This document shows positions 51,834 to 60,708 of a stretch of DNA of 64,000 nt, one piece after another. How positions within the stretch are numbered: the first letter of the stretch is position 1; each line of letters opens with the position of its first letter. The DNA lies in contig CAZLGG010000007.1 in NCBI GenBank assembly GCA_964559135.1, positions 1 through 64,000 on the forward strand, read 5' to 3'. The notes below the pieces were generated by a model. It was not told the DNA's origin and searched no databases. It saw only the letters and a program-made list of their open reading frames with translations. The DNA is from DRQF01 sp964559135 (GTDB taxonomy: Bacteria; Planctomycetota; GCA-002687715; DRQF01). Made by a program: the position numbers and the translations under genes.

Positions 51834-53125
51834 GAGGCGTCTCCCATGGCCGTCGGGGCGGCGCTCCGCTTCTGCTCGATCATCTGAAAGTAGGATTCGA
51901 GGCGGTTTTTGATGTTTGCCGCCGAGAAGTATCTCGGGTCCACGAGGTCGGACTCGAAGAATCCTCCGGCTCGTCCGGTGCGCTTCTCCACCTCCTTCAG
52001 GATGAGAAGCTGTCCCGCGCTGAAGGAGTTGCAGCTCTTGACCGAGTTGATGAGGAAGCCATCTGCCTCGAAGTCCTTGACATATTTGGAAATCAATTCC
52101 ACACGCGAAGGCAGGTTCAAGTTCGTGTAGCAGCCGAGGCAGTAGTCGGCGAGGGACTCGAGCGGGTGAGATGGATCGTGGCGGAATCCCTGGTCGTACA
52201 GACCTCCGACCTTGGTGTAGGTCGACGCCACGACGACGGCGCCCTCGTCGTAAAACATCTTCCAGAGGTCCCGGAAGTGGGTCCAATTCGGAGGGCCCTC
52301 CACGACGACGCGGTATTTCTCCTCGATGAGCTGGCCTTCCGGTGTGATGGGTCCCTTGCCCTGGCGGACCCGCTCCTCGACCTCTCCGCGCAGCGCTTCA
52401 TAGTACTCGATGGCCGACTCCGTCCCACGAAAGGCCGTGAAGATCGGAGAGATGTAATAGACACCGCCGAAGTAGGCGTCGATGGGAGACGGCTTGTGTT
52501 TCGCAGAGTCCAGAACCCGTACGAAGTCTTCCTCCGCCCTGGCCGAACGCCGCAAGAGTGCGGAGAGCTTGTCGATGTCGAACCGTTTTCCGGAGGCTTC
52601 CTCGAGCGCCGGAATGACTTTCTTCTCCAACTGCTTCACGATGTACCGGCGCATCTCGGGCGTCGGCCGGCCATCCGCCTGGTAGGGCACGTGCAACATC
52701 ACGATCGGGCAGTCATATTCTCGCTGGAGGATCTCGAACCACTTCATGAAAGTGAAGCAACCGGTGTAGGAGAGCAGGAGAATGGACGGCTTCGGGAGCG
52801 GGTCTCCCGTGGGGCCGAGGTTCCCGGAACGCGACATCCCAAGATCGCATTTCACGTAGGTGCAAACGTCTTCCGAATGCCCGCCTTTCTCCGCCGTGGA
52901 GATATAGGCGGCCGATTTCTTCCTCATGGCGCTCTGGAGCGCGTTGATCTCCGGAAGGACGGGCAAGAGATCGAAGACGTGCATGAGCTCCGTGAGGTTC
53001 CCGGGCACGAAGGTGTAGGCGCACTTCTCCCCGGTCTTCCCGGCCTCGGCGAGGCGCTTGTAATGGCGGGCGAGCATGGCCTTTTGAATCTCCATGCTCC
53101 GATCTTTCTTGGCGGTCGTGCTCAT
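51830..53125 (-). CDS. bcrB: Benzoyl-CoA reductase subunit B
   Basis: BcrB and BcrC together bind benzoyl-CoA and Fe-S clusters and reduce the aromatic ring to a cyclohexadiene; they belong to the 2-hydroxyglutaryl-CoA dehydratase D-component family. The 431-residue protein has FVPGNLTELMHVFDLLPVLPEINALQSAM, KCDLGM, and late SVKSCNSFSAGQLLILKE. Cys residues at KCDLG and CNSF are in positions expected for cluster ligands. The ATG at 53125 overlaps the bcrC stop (ATGA). Thauera BcrB is of similar length. Confidence 0.93.
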   Translation of the reverse strand: MSTTAKKDRSMEIQKAMLARHYKRLAEAGKTGEKCAYTFVPGNLTELMHVFDLLPVLPEINALQSAMRKKSAAYISTAEKGGHSEDVCTYVKCDLGMSRSGNLGPTGDPLPKPSILLLSYTGCFTFMKWFEILQREYDCPIVMLHVPYQADGRPTPEMRRYIVKQLEKKVIPALEEASGKRFDIDKLSALLRRSARAEEDFVRVLDSAKHKPSPIDAYFGGVYYISPIFTAFRGTESAIEYYEALRGEVEERVRQGKGPITPEGQLIEEKYRVVVEGPPNWTHFRDLWKMFYDEGAVVVASTYTKVGGLYDQGFRHDPSHPLESLADYCLGCYTNLNLPSRVELISKYVKDFEADGFLINSVKSCNSFSAGQLLILKEVEKRTGRAGGFFESDLVDPRYFSAANIKNRLESYFQMIEQKRSAAPTAMGDAS

Positions 53126-54297
53126 GCCACGCTCCAAAGTTTGATGGAATCCGCAAAGGTCCCGGCCTGTTCCCGAATCACTTGGAACTGTCCGGTGTTC
53201 TCGGCGTACTTGAAGGCCGTCCAGGGAAGTCCAGCCTTCTCCACGGCCTCGACGAGCATCGGTTGGTCCAACAGAGCCGGGTCACAAAAACTCGGTGCGC
53301 AGAAAAGCACGCCCTCCGCGTGCGCAGCTCGAGCGCGCTCGACGAGTTCCTTGCCCTTTGCCCCCTCCTTGTAGAGGAAAGCGGCTTCGCGGCTCCTCTC
53401 CACGAAGGCATCCGCCAACGCCTGGTACGGGTCGCCATCGGTTCCGACAGGGCCGCGAATGAGTCGGAACCCGAGCGAGAGGTCATCGTCCACGACATAG
53501 CAGCCGGATCGTTCCAACGTCCGCAAGAGATTCAGAGGAGGCCGCTCACAGAAGCTCCCGACGAGGATGACCCGTGCGTTGTCGATCGGGGGTCTTCCCG
53601 ATGCCTCTGCCGCAGCGACGTAATCCTCGAGGAGGTCGTTGTGTTCTTCGACGGGAATGAAACCACCCGCCTTGATCACGGACCAGACCTCGCTGATGGG
53701 AAACATCCATGGACGCTTCAAACGCCGCTCCTGAAGAGTGTCGAGCAAGGCGCGGTTGCGGTCGAAGACGGCGATCGATTCCCTGAGAGCCCCGTCGGTG
53801 ATCTCGCATTCGGCCAGCTTCCCGAGTTCCCTGCCGATCCGCGAAAGCTCACCGCGGAAAAAGGAGCGTCCGATCTCGTCGAAACTTTGAGGCATGTCCA
53901 GATACCAGGCCGGCTTCTCGGGAAATAGCAGTTTCCACATGCCCGAGAGATTGCGAATCACGTCGCAGATGCTGGGGAAGATCATGCCGTCGAGGACGTC
54001 GAGGCTTCCGTTCAGCCCCATCTCGATCGTGCTTCGGGGGATGTGGCAGATATAGCTTTGGAAGTAGGCGTCGCCCTTGATGATTTCGACATCGTCACCC
54101 CCGCCCATGACGGCCACCGGGAGCCCTCCCGCCGCGTGAACGAGTTCTCGCGGCGCCCAGACGGGCATCGACCCGACGGCGATGCGGCCCGGATGCGCCT
54201 CTTTCCAGTCGCGAACGCTTGTCAACCCGGCGTCGTGGTAGAGAGTCTCGGCGAACTCGAGGATGTCTTCCAACGAGCGGCCCGTGTTCGTGGTCAT
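53122..54297 (-). CDS. bcrC: Benzoyl-CoA reductase subunit C
   Basis: The 391-residue partner of BcrB has ERVV-like start regions with VGSMPVWAPRELVHAAGGLPV, FQSYICHIPRSTIEMGL, FPSICDVIRNLSGMWK, and VGSFCERPPLNLLRTLE. Several conserved Cys residues (YICH, SICD, GSFC, LFCAPSFC) are candidate Fe-S ligands. I use the ATG at 54297, which overlaps the dch stop as TGATG; an ATG five codons upstream would overlap dch more. It opens the C-B-A-D order known from Thauera. Confidence 0.93.
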   Translation of the reverse strand: MTTNTGRSLEDILEFAETLYHDAGLTSVRDWKEAHPGRIAVGSMPVWAPRELVHAAGGLPVAVMGGGDDVEIIKGDAYFQSYICHIPRSTIEMGLNGSLDVLDGMIFPSICDVIRNLSGMWKLLFPEKPAWYLDMPQSFDEIGRSFFRGELSRIGRELGKLAECEITDGALRESIAVFDRNRALLDTLQERRLKRPWMFPISEVWSVIKAGGFIPVEEHNDLLEDYVAAAEASGRPPIDNARVILVGSFCERPPLNLLRTLERSGCYVVDDDLSLGFRLIRGPVGTDGDPYQALADAFVERSREAAFLYKEGAKGKELVERARAAHAEGVLFCAPSFCDPALLDQPMLVEAVEKAGLPWTAFKYAENTGQFQVIREQAGTFADSIKLWSVA

Positions 54298-55070
54298 CAC
54301 TCGTGTCTCCATTCCGGGCGGCGTTTCTCGAGGAAAGCCTGCAGTCCCTCGGTCGGGTCGTGAAGCGTCATCAAGTCGCCGAGGTAGAGGCGTTCCAGCC
54401 GGGTCAACCCGTCGAGGAAGGCTGCATCCGCTACAGATCGCGCGGCCCGTGCGGCGAATCTGAGAGAGGCGGACGACTTCGCAAGCAGATTCTCCTCGAC
54501 CCAGCGCGTGGCCGCTCGGGAGGGGTCCTCGTCGACCTCGTCCACGAGCCCGATCCTCAAGGCCTCCAGGGCATCGACGCGTCGACCCGTAAGAAGGAGA
54601 TCGTCAGCGGCGGATTGTCCGACGCGTCGGGGAAGGACGAGCGACGCCACGGGAGCAAAGACGCCGAGGTTGATCTCGGGTTGCCCGAGCCGAGCATCGG
54701 GAGCGGCAAAAACGCGGTGCGCATAGGCAGCGAGTTCCAGACCACCGCCGAGGCAATTCCCGCGCACGACCGAGATGAGCGTGAGGCCGGATGAGATCAG
54801 ATCGCGAAAGAGGCCGTGAAAGCCGTCCAGCATGCCCGCGACCCGGTCCGGCAGATGCTCCTCCACGCTGGCGCCGAAGGAGAAGTTCGTTCCCTCGCCT
54901 TCGAGAATGACCGCCGTCACTTCTCTCACCTCGGCCAGCGAAGCGACATGGGACCGGAGAGCAGCGACCATATCCGCATCCAGGATGTTCCCGGGGGGAC
55001 GAGCCAGCGTGAGGCGCGCCACGCGACCGTCAAGGTCCCGTTCCAGACGAACGACGTCGTTGTTCGACAT
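54297..55070 (-). CDS. dch: Cyclohexa-1,5-dienecarbonyl-CoA hydratase
   Basis: Dch adds water to the diene made by the reductase, giving 6-hydroxycyclohex-1-ene-carbonyl-CoA. The 257-residue crotonase-fold protein has RLTLARPPGNILDADM, a NFSFGASVEEHLPD segment, and ISVVRGNCLGGGLELAAYAHRVF. The assignment as Dch rather than a general enoyl-CoA hydratase rests on the position between oah and bcrC together with this pattern. AGGAGAAGG precedes the ATG at 55070; eight upstream codons are rejected. The stop overlaps bcrC (TGATG). Confidence 0.9.
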   Translation of the reverse strand: MSNNDVVRLERDLDGRVARLTLARPPGNILDADMVAALRSHVASLAEVREVTAVILEGEGTNFSFGASVEEHLPDRVAGMLDGFHGLFRDLISSGLTLISVVRGNCLGGGLELAAYAHRVFAAPDARLGQPEINLGVFAPVASLVLPRRVGQSAADDLLLTGRRVDALEALRIGLVDEVDEDPSRAATRWVEENLLAKSSASLRFAARAARSVADAAFLDGLTRLERLYLGDLMTLHDPTEGLQAFLEKRRPEWRHE

Positions 55071-55100
55071 GATTCCTTCTCCTCTGCGGAGCATTCGGCT

Positions 55101-56207
55101 TCAGGCCTCTCCCTTGGGAATCAGAGATTCGATGAACCCTTCGGTCCACTCCGCTCCCTGGGCGAGTTCGCGGCGAAGTCGAATGAAGTCCACTTCGCGA
55201 TTCCCCTTCGGTCCCTCATTGAACGCTCTGAACCCGAGACGGGCCTCCGTCATCATGTTGAGGGCAAGCCACGACCGATTGGTCTCCCGATTCTTGTCCC
55301 AATGGGCGAGTTTGTGTTTGCGGAGGGATTCGACCGTCTTGGACAGGCAACCGGGCATCGTCAACAACAGCCTTGTCGCCAACCGCTCGACGGCTGCGTC
55401 CAAGGGACCGAGGTTGACGGTGCCGGACCGAAGTTTCCCCTTGGCCTCCTTCGCCGCCGCGCCGGTCTTGAACTCCCCATAGCGAATTCGGCCCATTGCG
55501 TCGGGCGTGTTGTCCAGAACCACCAGCGGGTTCGGCGTGAGTTCGCCGTCTATCTCGAGAGCCGGAACCACGTCCGTGATCAATCCGTAATCGAGCGCCT
55601 GATAGGCGCTCCACATCTCGCAGAGAGTACCGCTCTGCATCGCCCGTTCGATGCCGCAAAACAGGGGCAAGAAGTCGGTGGAGCCGCCATCGGGAGCCGA
55701 GCCATGCTTGGGACCGGCCTGCCCGAACATGGCCAGATCGCTGGAGACGCTGAAGTCGCAAGCCATCCCCAACTCCTGTCCACCGGCGATGCGCATGCCG
55801 TTGACCCGGCAGATGACGGGTTTGTCGCAGTGCAGAATGGTCGTGACCATGTCGTTGAAAAGCCGCATGTAGCGGTGGTACTCGCCGGGCCTGCCGCTGT
55901 AGTACTCGGCGTACTCCTTGGTGTTGCCACCCGTGCAGAAGGCTCGGTCACCGGCCCCCGTGAAGATGACGCTCACAACATCGCGCGCTTCGGACGCGCG
56001 CCGGAACGAAAGGATGACGTCCTTGACCATATCGGTCGTGTACGAGTTGTACTGCTTCGGGTTGTCGAGAATGATCCAAGCGTTGAAGAGCCCCTCCACG
56101 TCATTCCCCTGACCGTCCGAACAGGGCCTCAGTTCATAGCGAACCTTCCCTCCTGCATCGCCTGATCCCTCGCGGGACGTCAAATCGTGATTCTTGAACT
56201 CGAACAT
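55101..56207 (-). CDS. oah: 6-oxocyclohex-1-ene-1-carbonyl-CoA hydrolase
   Basis: Oah (BamA) opens the ring of 6-oxocyclohexenecarbonyl-CoA to 3-hydroxypimeloyl-CoA. The 368-residue crotonase-fold protein has the long N-terminal region with PKQYNSYTTDMVKDVILSFR, then GDRAFCTGGNTKEYAEYYSGRPGEYHRYMR split over its active-site loops, RIAGGQELGMACDF, and GPKHGSAPDGGSTDFLP. These segments distinguish Oah/BamA from other crotonases. It is a widely used marker of anaerobic benzoyl-CoA degradation. AAGGAG precedes the ATG. It lies 19 bases after had. Confidence 0.95.
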   Translation of the reverse strand: MFEFKNHDLTSREGSGDAGGKVRYELRPCSDGQGNDVEGLFNAWIILDNPKQYNSYTTDMVKDVILSFRRASEARDVVSVIFTGAGDRAFCTGGNTKEYAEYYSGRPGEYHRYMRLFNDMVTTILHCDKPVICRVNGMRIAGGQELGMACDFSVSSDLAMFGQAGPKHGSAPDGGSTDFLPLFCGIERAMQSGTLCEMWSAYQALDYGLITDVVPALEIDGELTPNPLVVLDNTPDAMGRIRYGEFKTGAAAKEAKGKLRSGTVNLGPLDAAVERLATRLLLTMPGCLSKTVESLRKHKLAHWDKNRETNRSWLALNMMTEARLGFRAFNEGPKGNREVDFIRLRRELAQGAEWTEGFIESLIPKGEA

Positions 56208-56226
56208 GGGATCTCCTTCAATCGGT

Positions 56227-57294
56227 TCACGAGGTTGCGGGTTCCAAGACCACGCGTTCCTTGATTCTATGCTCTCTCAGGTCGTCGAGGGCCTCGTTGA
56301 CCTGATCCAGACGACGTCGCGTCATGAAGGGTTCGAGAACGACCTTCCCTTTCAGGACGAGATCGAGGGCCGCCGGGTAGTGCTCGGGGAGACAACCCCA
56401 GTTGCCCTGAGCGGTGGCGTCATGAGCCATGAGGTGAGAAACGGGAACCGAAACTTTTTTGGGTGTGAAACCCACAATGCCCAGGTAAGCGCCCGGCACG
56501 AGCAAGCCGAATGCCGTCTCCTGACCCGCTGGATGGCCGGACGTCTCGAAGATGCGCCAACACCGCTGAAGGAGTCCCTCCTCCTTGGCGAACCCGCGGA
56601 GAATCTTCTTGATGTCACGAGGCGACTGATCCTTCGCGTCGAGCGTGAGAGCTGCTCCGTATCCGCGAATCCTCTCCAGCCGCTCGGCGTCCACATCGAT
56701 GGCAGCCACGGTCGCGCCGAGGGCTCGGGCGATCTGGACTCCGAAGGCCCCGACGCCTCCCACGCCGATGAAGACCGCGAAATCACCCTCCCCGAGACCG
56801 CTGCGTAGAATGGATTGATAGGGCGTGGTGACGGCATCCGCCAGCACCGAAAGGCTGGCCAAGTCGACATCGGTCCCCTCGAGATCAGGCACGCGACACA
56901 GGCCGAGGGCCGGAACGACAACGTGATCGGCGAAGCCGCCGTCGATGTCGTTTCCGGGAAAGATCTGATGTCGGCATATGCTGCCGCGGCCTTCCTCGCA
57001 GGCGTCACAGGCACCGCAAGGGATGACAGCGGGAACAACGACCTGGGCGTGCAACCAATCCGCCGCTTCCTTTCCCGTGGCGATGACGGTGCCCGAGATT
57101 TCGTGACCGAGAATGAGGGGAAGGTCGTGCCGTGTCGGGACGCCGTCGTCCAAGAACCCCAAGTCCGTGTGACAGATTCCGCACCCCGCGACGCGCACCA
57201 CCACCTCTTCCGGACCGGGATCGGCACCCAACCGTTCCGCAGGGCGGAGGGGCTCCCCCACAGCCACCATTTCGTACCCATGGATGTCGACCAT
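56227..57294 (-). CDS. had: 6-hydroxycyclohex-1-ene-1-carbonyl-CoA dehydrogenase
   Basis: Had oxidises the Dch product with NAD to the 6-oxo compound. The 355-residue medium-chain alcohol dehydrogenase has GCGICHTDLGF (Cys38 ligand), GHE (63-65), structural zinc Cys93, 96, 99, 107, and the NAD motif VGGVGAFGVQIARALGA. The family alone would allow other alcohols, but its place before oah and dch supports Had. I use the ATG at 57294, with GGGGAG about 9 bases upstream; the ATG at 57309 falls only 12 bases after the predicted transcription start. It is the first gene of the operon. Confidence 0.9.
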   Translation of the reverse strand: MVDIHGYEMVAVGEPLRPAERLGADPGPEEVVVRVAGCGICHTDLGFLDDGVPTRHDLPLILGHEISGTVIATGKEAADWLHAQVVVPAVIPCGACDACEEGRGSICRHQIFPGNDIDGGFADHVVVPALGLCRVPDLEGTDVDLASLSVLADAVTTPYQSILRSGLGEGDFAVFIGVGGVGAFGVQIARALGATVAAIDVDAERLERIRGYGAALTLDAKDQSPRDIKKILRGFAKEEGLLQRCWRIFETSGHPAGQETAFGLLVPGAYLGIVGFTPKKVSVPVSHLMAHDATAQGNWGCLPEHYPAALDLVLKGKVVLEPFMTRRRLDQVNEALDDLREHRIKERVVLEPATS

Positions 57295-57327
57295 GCGCCG
57301 TCTCCCCATAAACGGATAATCCTTCTT

Positions 57328-57356
57328 TTTATACCTAATAAATGGGGAACTGAAAA
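57328..57356 (-). promoter_or_regulatory. Promoter of the had-oah-dch-bcrCBAD operon
   Basis: On the minus strand TTTTCA (57351-57356, 4 of 6 to consensus) is followed after exactly 17 bases by TATAAA (57328-57333, 5 of 6). The patch is far more AT-rich than its surroundings. The predicted start is near 57321, leaving a leader of about 27 bases with GGGGAG before the had ATG. CCCCAT (57304-57309) and ATGGGG (57342-57347) flank the -10 as an inverted repeat and could be an operator. Confidence 0.6.
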
Positions 57357-57479
57357 CCCCTGGAACCTTTCTTCCGATCGAGGCGCCCCCCCCCCGACCG
57401 AATTCTCGCCACCCTCAGCACAAATCTTCCGTCTGGAAGGAGGATGACTCGCGAGAAGGCCCGTCGGAGAAACGGAAAC

Positions 57480-58361
57480 ATGATCTTCCATCTCGACCCG
57501 AGCACGTCGACGGCAACCTCTCGCCCGCTCCGGGCGACGGCGGCCGCCGCGCTCCTGACCCTCCTCGTCCTCTCTCAATCCCTTGCCGCGCAAATGGATC
57601 CGGCCATCGTCCTCGATGCGAATTGGCAATTGACTTTCGGCCCCAACGTGATTCCGGGATCCAGCGACTCCCCCGTCTCCACTCACACACAAAGTGCGTC
57701 ACCCTCCTCCGGCGGTTCGTACTGGAGTTGGTGGGAGATCTCCGTGGCGAACGCCAATGATCGACTCGCGCAGGCCCGCGCTCACACCTTCACGTGGTCG
57801 TCGTCAGGAGGCACGAACTCGGGGGAACACTCCGCCGGCGCAACGACCCTTTTCGGAATGGTCGAGACCTGGCGATACGTTCCCCAAACGCAGACCGATC
57901 CGCCCCTCCCCCGTCGCTACCCCTGGGCCAAGACGCAAGCGTTTCTTTGGCAAGATGCCTCTCAAACTCGAATCACTCTCAACCATGCGCTCAGCGAAGC
58001 CTACTACGGCATGGTCCTCCGAATCACGGCGACGGGTCTCCCCATGGCCCAGATCGCCGTCGCCGACGGACGCACCACGCAAGCCGTCGTCCTCGGACAA
58101 ACGGGAGCCGGAGGCGGCCCCGTGCCGTTCTTCATCACGGTCCCACTGCACACGTCGCAGGGATCAGGCGTCTACCCGGCGCCGCCGGTCCCGCCCGTGT
58201 CGCAAACGGGGTTCGTCTACACCCAACGCTATGATCGAGTCCACGCCGCCGCCGCAACGGCCTTTGCGAGGGCCAAGAGTATCAACCCCGGTTCCATGGT
58301 GACCGCCGATGGTCGCGTCAAGGGGCGCTATCACTCGGTGGCCATCCTCGGTTCCGATTGA
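57480..58361 (+). CDS. Secreted hypothetical protein
   Basis: The 293-residue protein has a long N-terminal signal peptide (hydrophobic stretch near residues 20-35, ATAAAALLTLLVLSQSLAAQ). The mature part is Ser/Thr/Pro/Gly-rich with Trp residues (SYWSWWEISVANAND, TRITLNHALSEAYYG) and looks like a beta-rich exported protein. No family is recognised. I use the ATG at 57480 (GGAG 10 bases upstream); an ATG 12 codons earlier has AAGGAGG immediately adjacent, which is too close. It is divergent from the benzoyl-CoA operon and 13 bases upstream of the next gene. Confidence 0.65.
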   Translation: MIFHLDPSTSTATSRPLRATAAAALLTLLVLSQSLAAQMDPAIVLDANWQLTFGPNVIPGSSDSPVSTHTQSASPSSGGSYWSWWEISVANANDRLAQARAHTFTWSSSGGTNSGEHSAGATTLFGMVETWRYVPQTQTDPPLPRRYPWAKTQAFLWQDASQTRITLNHALSEAYYGMVLRITATGLPMAQIAVADGRTTQAVVLGQTGAGGGPVPFFITVPLHTSQGSGVYPAPPVPPVSQTGFVYTQRYDRVHAAAATAFARAKSINPGSMVTADGRVKGRYHSVAILGSD

Positions 58362-58374
58362 AAGGAGTTTCGCC

Positions 58375-60591
58375 ATGCCTCGAGCGTTCTGGTTCCTCGT
58401 CGCGGTCGTCGTCCTCATCTCACTCGCGTGGGTCGGCCTGTCCTTTCAGACCGAAACCGAGGTTCGCATCACCGCCACCGATGAGCGGCCAACTCCACCG
58501 CCCGCCCATCCCCATCGAACTGGACCGCCCGAGGCGCCTCCCACAACATCGATCGATGATCAGAACCCGGTCTTCAGCATCCTGGATGCTCCAACTCTGA
58601 AGCCCGTCGCAGGAGCGGAGGTCTGGATCGCCGAGACGACCTCGGCCCCGCCGCGATTCTTCGAAGCCGATGGCTCCGGACAGATTCCCCGCCCCTCCTC
58701 CTTCCCGGCCCTCGTCGTTGTCCGAGCCGCCGGACACCGGTTCTTCGCGGCCGAGCTGGACGGTGGGGCCCTCCGGCGAGGCATCGCTCTGCGCAGGAGC
58801 TTCGATCTCGAGGTGCGACTCCGGACCCACGAGGGCCTTCCGGTGGCGGGAGCAGAGGTGGTCTATATCCCCCCGCCCCCTTCGTCACCGGCAGCACGTG
58901 CCTCGATGACCGACGAAGAGTCGCAACTCATTCATTCAATCTTGGGTCAAAGGCGGCCCGGCGAGATGCTCGTCAACGAGCTCAATGAGCTCGAGCAGAG
59001 CGCCAGGCATCTCGAGGACCTCGTGAACCGCCTCGACCGGACGAAAGACAACTCTGGGGTCTTCGATGAGATTCGTGAATTGACTCGATCGGGTTCCACG
59101 ATGGCACCCATCACCGGCAACCCTGAAGTCCTTCAAGATGCGACCATCGTTTTCCCGCGAGCCAAAAGAAGCGATGCCACGGGGACAATCCTTTTCTCCA
59201 GCCTTCTGCCCTTCGGGAAACTCCCGCCCGCGCACCTCGGTCTGAAGCGACACCACGTGCTCAGGGCACGCGACGCGAAGGGCGATCTCAGGGTGGAACG
59301 CAATCTGATGCGCCAGGGACCGGCTGTCGAACTCGTCGAGCTCTCACACCCTCCGAAAGAGAAGACTCTCCATGTCGACCTGGCCGTGACGACGACGGCG
59401 CAAATCCGGGGCCTGTGTGGGTTCGACGGCCATGGTGGACGCGGAATCGTCGAACTGCGCCAAATCGGGGAGGGAAAGACCGTGAACGGGGAGCCCTATC
59501 GACGCGTGCAAACCGTACAGTTCCACGCTCCGAGCCGGCTCGAAGCGTTTCGCTTCGAAAACGTCCTTCCAGGCTCGTACATCATCGAAGCCTGGTGGGA
59601 ATCCGGCCCCCACGAGATCTCGATCGCGAGGCGGGAAGCAACGGTCGCAGGCGACGAAGTCGTCGATCTCGGTCGGCTGCTACCGGAATACGAATCTGTT
59701 TGGACCTTCGCTCTACGTCTTCAGAACGCGGACGGTCAAGACCTGGAGTTGGAAAGCACGCCGGATGACGTGCAGTTATGGATCGACACAGAATTCGATC
59801 CGCTTCGACCGCAGCAACCGTTCTACAGCGCACACCTCCAGGTTCCCCTGGGAACGCTGAAACTGCTGGGCCTCCCACCACAGACCCACACCGTGAAGGC
59901 TACACTCCTACGGACGCCTCCCGAAGGGCTCACCCTCATGCCATCGCACATCGAAGCGTCCCATGACTACGATCCGACGAAAACGGTCGACATCGTCTTT
60001 CGAGGTGTGAAGCAAGCTATGGTCCACCTACGCGTGCGCCTTCCGCTCCCCATGAAGGAGCCGGCAACCTATTGTTGGCTGGTGGGCCCCTCGATGGATC
60101 TCCAACGCTCGATCACCCTGGCCCCCCTGTCGAAAGACGATCCGAGTCTCCTCGGCGGTGAAATAGCCTGTCCGGCGTGGGGGAAGGCCGGGTTCTTTGC
60201 GCGATTCCGCGACGGCGCCACCGGTTCATTCCTCGCGGTCACCCGAGACCTGCATTCCCTCCCCGACCCCATCACGTTGCAGGCGCAAACAGGGGCAGCC
60301 CTGACGGGGCGGTTGCTCGACGCGAACGGAACCCCCTACAGGGATGTCCTGCTCGATTTCGCACTCGAATGGGGCAGCCAACCGATCCCCTCCGGCAGCC
60401 TGTTCACCGAGGTCGATCATGAGGGTCGGTTCCACATCCAGGGCCTTCCTCCCGGGGCAACCGTCCGGTTCGGATGGAGAAAACCTGTCACGGTACGAAC
60501 TCCATCGACGGGGACCCGAACCGTGGACGTGGTCTGGCCGGATACCCAGTTCCCTCCCCTTCCCAATCCCAGAGCCTCATCAGGCCGATGA
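58375..60591 (+). CDS. Secreted or membrane-anchored protein with repeated carboxypeptidase-regulatory-like domains
   Basis: The 738-residue protein begins with a membrane helix (residues 5-22, FWFLVAVVVLISLAWVGL) and a Pro-rich linker. Beta-domain segments follow that resemble carboxypeptidase-regulatory (CarboxypepD_reg) folds, such as LKPVAGAEVWIAETT, EGLPVAGAEVVYI and GRLLDANGTPYRDVLLDF with HEGRFHIQGLPPG. The function is unknown; such domains often mediate adhesion or surface display. AAAGGAG lies 8 bases before the ATG. It is probably cotranscribed with 57480-58361 and convergent with the large secreted gene. Confidence 0.75.
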   Translation: MPRAFWFLVAVVVLISLAWVGLSFQTETEVRITATDERPTPPPAHPHRTGPPEAPPTTSIDDQNPVFSILDAPTLKPVAGAEVWIAETTSAPPRFFEADGSGQIPRPSSFPALVVVRAAGHRFFAAELDGGALRRGIALRRSFDLEVRLRTHEGLPVAGAEVVYIPPPPSSPAARASMTDEESQLIHSILGQRRPGEMLVNELNELEQSARHLEDLVNRLDRTKDNSGVFDEIRELTRSGSTMAPITGNPEVLQDATIVFPRAKRSDATGTILFSSLLPFGKLPPAHLGLKRHHVLRARDAKGDLRVERNLMRQGPAVELVELSHPPKEKTLHVDLAVTTTAQIRGLCGFDGHGGRGIVELRQIGEGKTVNGEPYRRVQTVQFHAPSRLEAFRFENVLPGSYIIEAWWESGPHEISIARREATVAGDEVVDLGRLLPEYESVWTFALRLQNADGQDLELESTPDDVQLWIDTEFDPLRPQQPFYSAHLQVPLGTLKLLGLPPQTHTVKATLLRTPPEGLTLMPSHIEASHDYDPTKTVDIVFRGVKQAMVHLRVRLPLPMKEPATYCWLVGPSMDLQRSITLAPLSKDDPSLLGGEIACPAWGKAGFFARFRDGATGSFLAVTRDLHSLPDPITLQAQTGAALTGRLLDANGTPYRDVLLDFALEWGSQPIPSGSLFTEVDHEGRFHIQGLPPGATVRFGWRKPVTVRTPSTGTRTVDVVWPDTQFPPLPNPRASSGR

Positions 60592-60615
60592 GGCGTCGTT
60601 CACGGCACCTCAAAT

Positions 60616-60660
60616 GAGACGAGCCGTGCCGGGTGGCACGACTCGTCCAAGGCTCGTCTC
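60616..60660. terminator. Strong hairpin between convergent secreted-protein genes
   Basis: GAGACGAGCC (60616-60625) and GGCTCGTCTC (60651-60660) are a perfect 10-bp inverted repeat. Inside it GTGCC (60626-60630) pairs with GGCAC (60635-60639). GACGAG/CTCGTC offers an alternative outer stem. The structure sits midway in the 117-base gap between convergent genes and is a likely bidirectional transcription end, though no T-run follows. Confidence 0.65.
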
Positions 60661-60708
60661 ACGCGAAAACCTCTCGGGGATTCTGACGCGAGTCTCCGCG
60701 ACACCCCA

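Noticed and set aside
51834..52286. Upstream extension of the bcrA frame by 151 codons
   Set aside because: The extension lies inside bcrB in another frame and lacks similarity. The ATG at 51833 overlaps the bcrB stop and starts the ASKHA motif.
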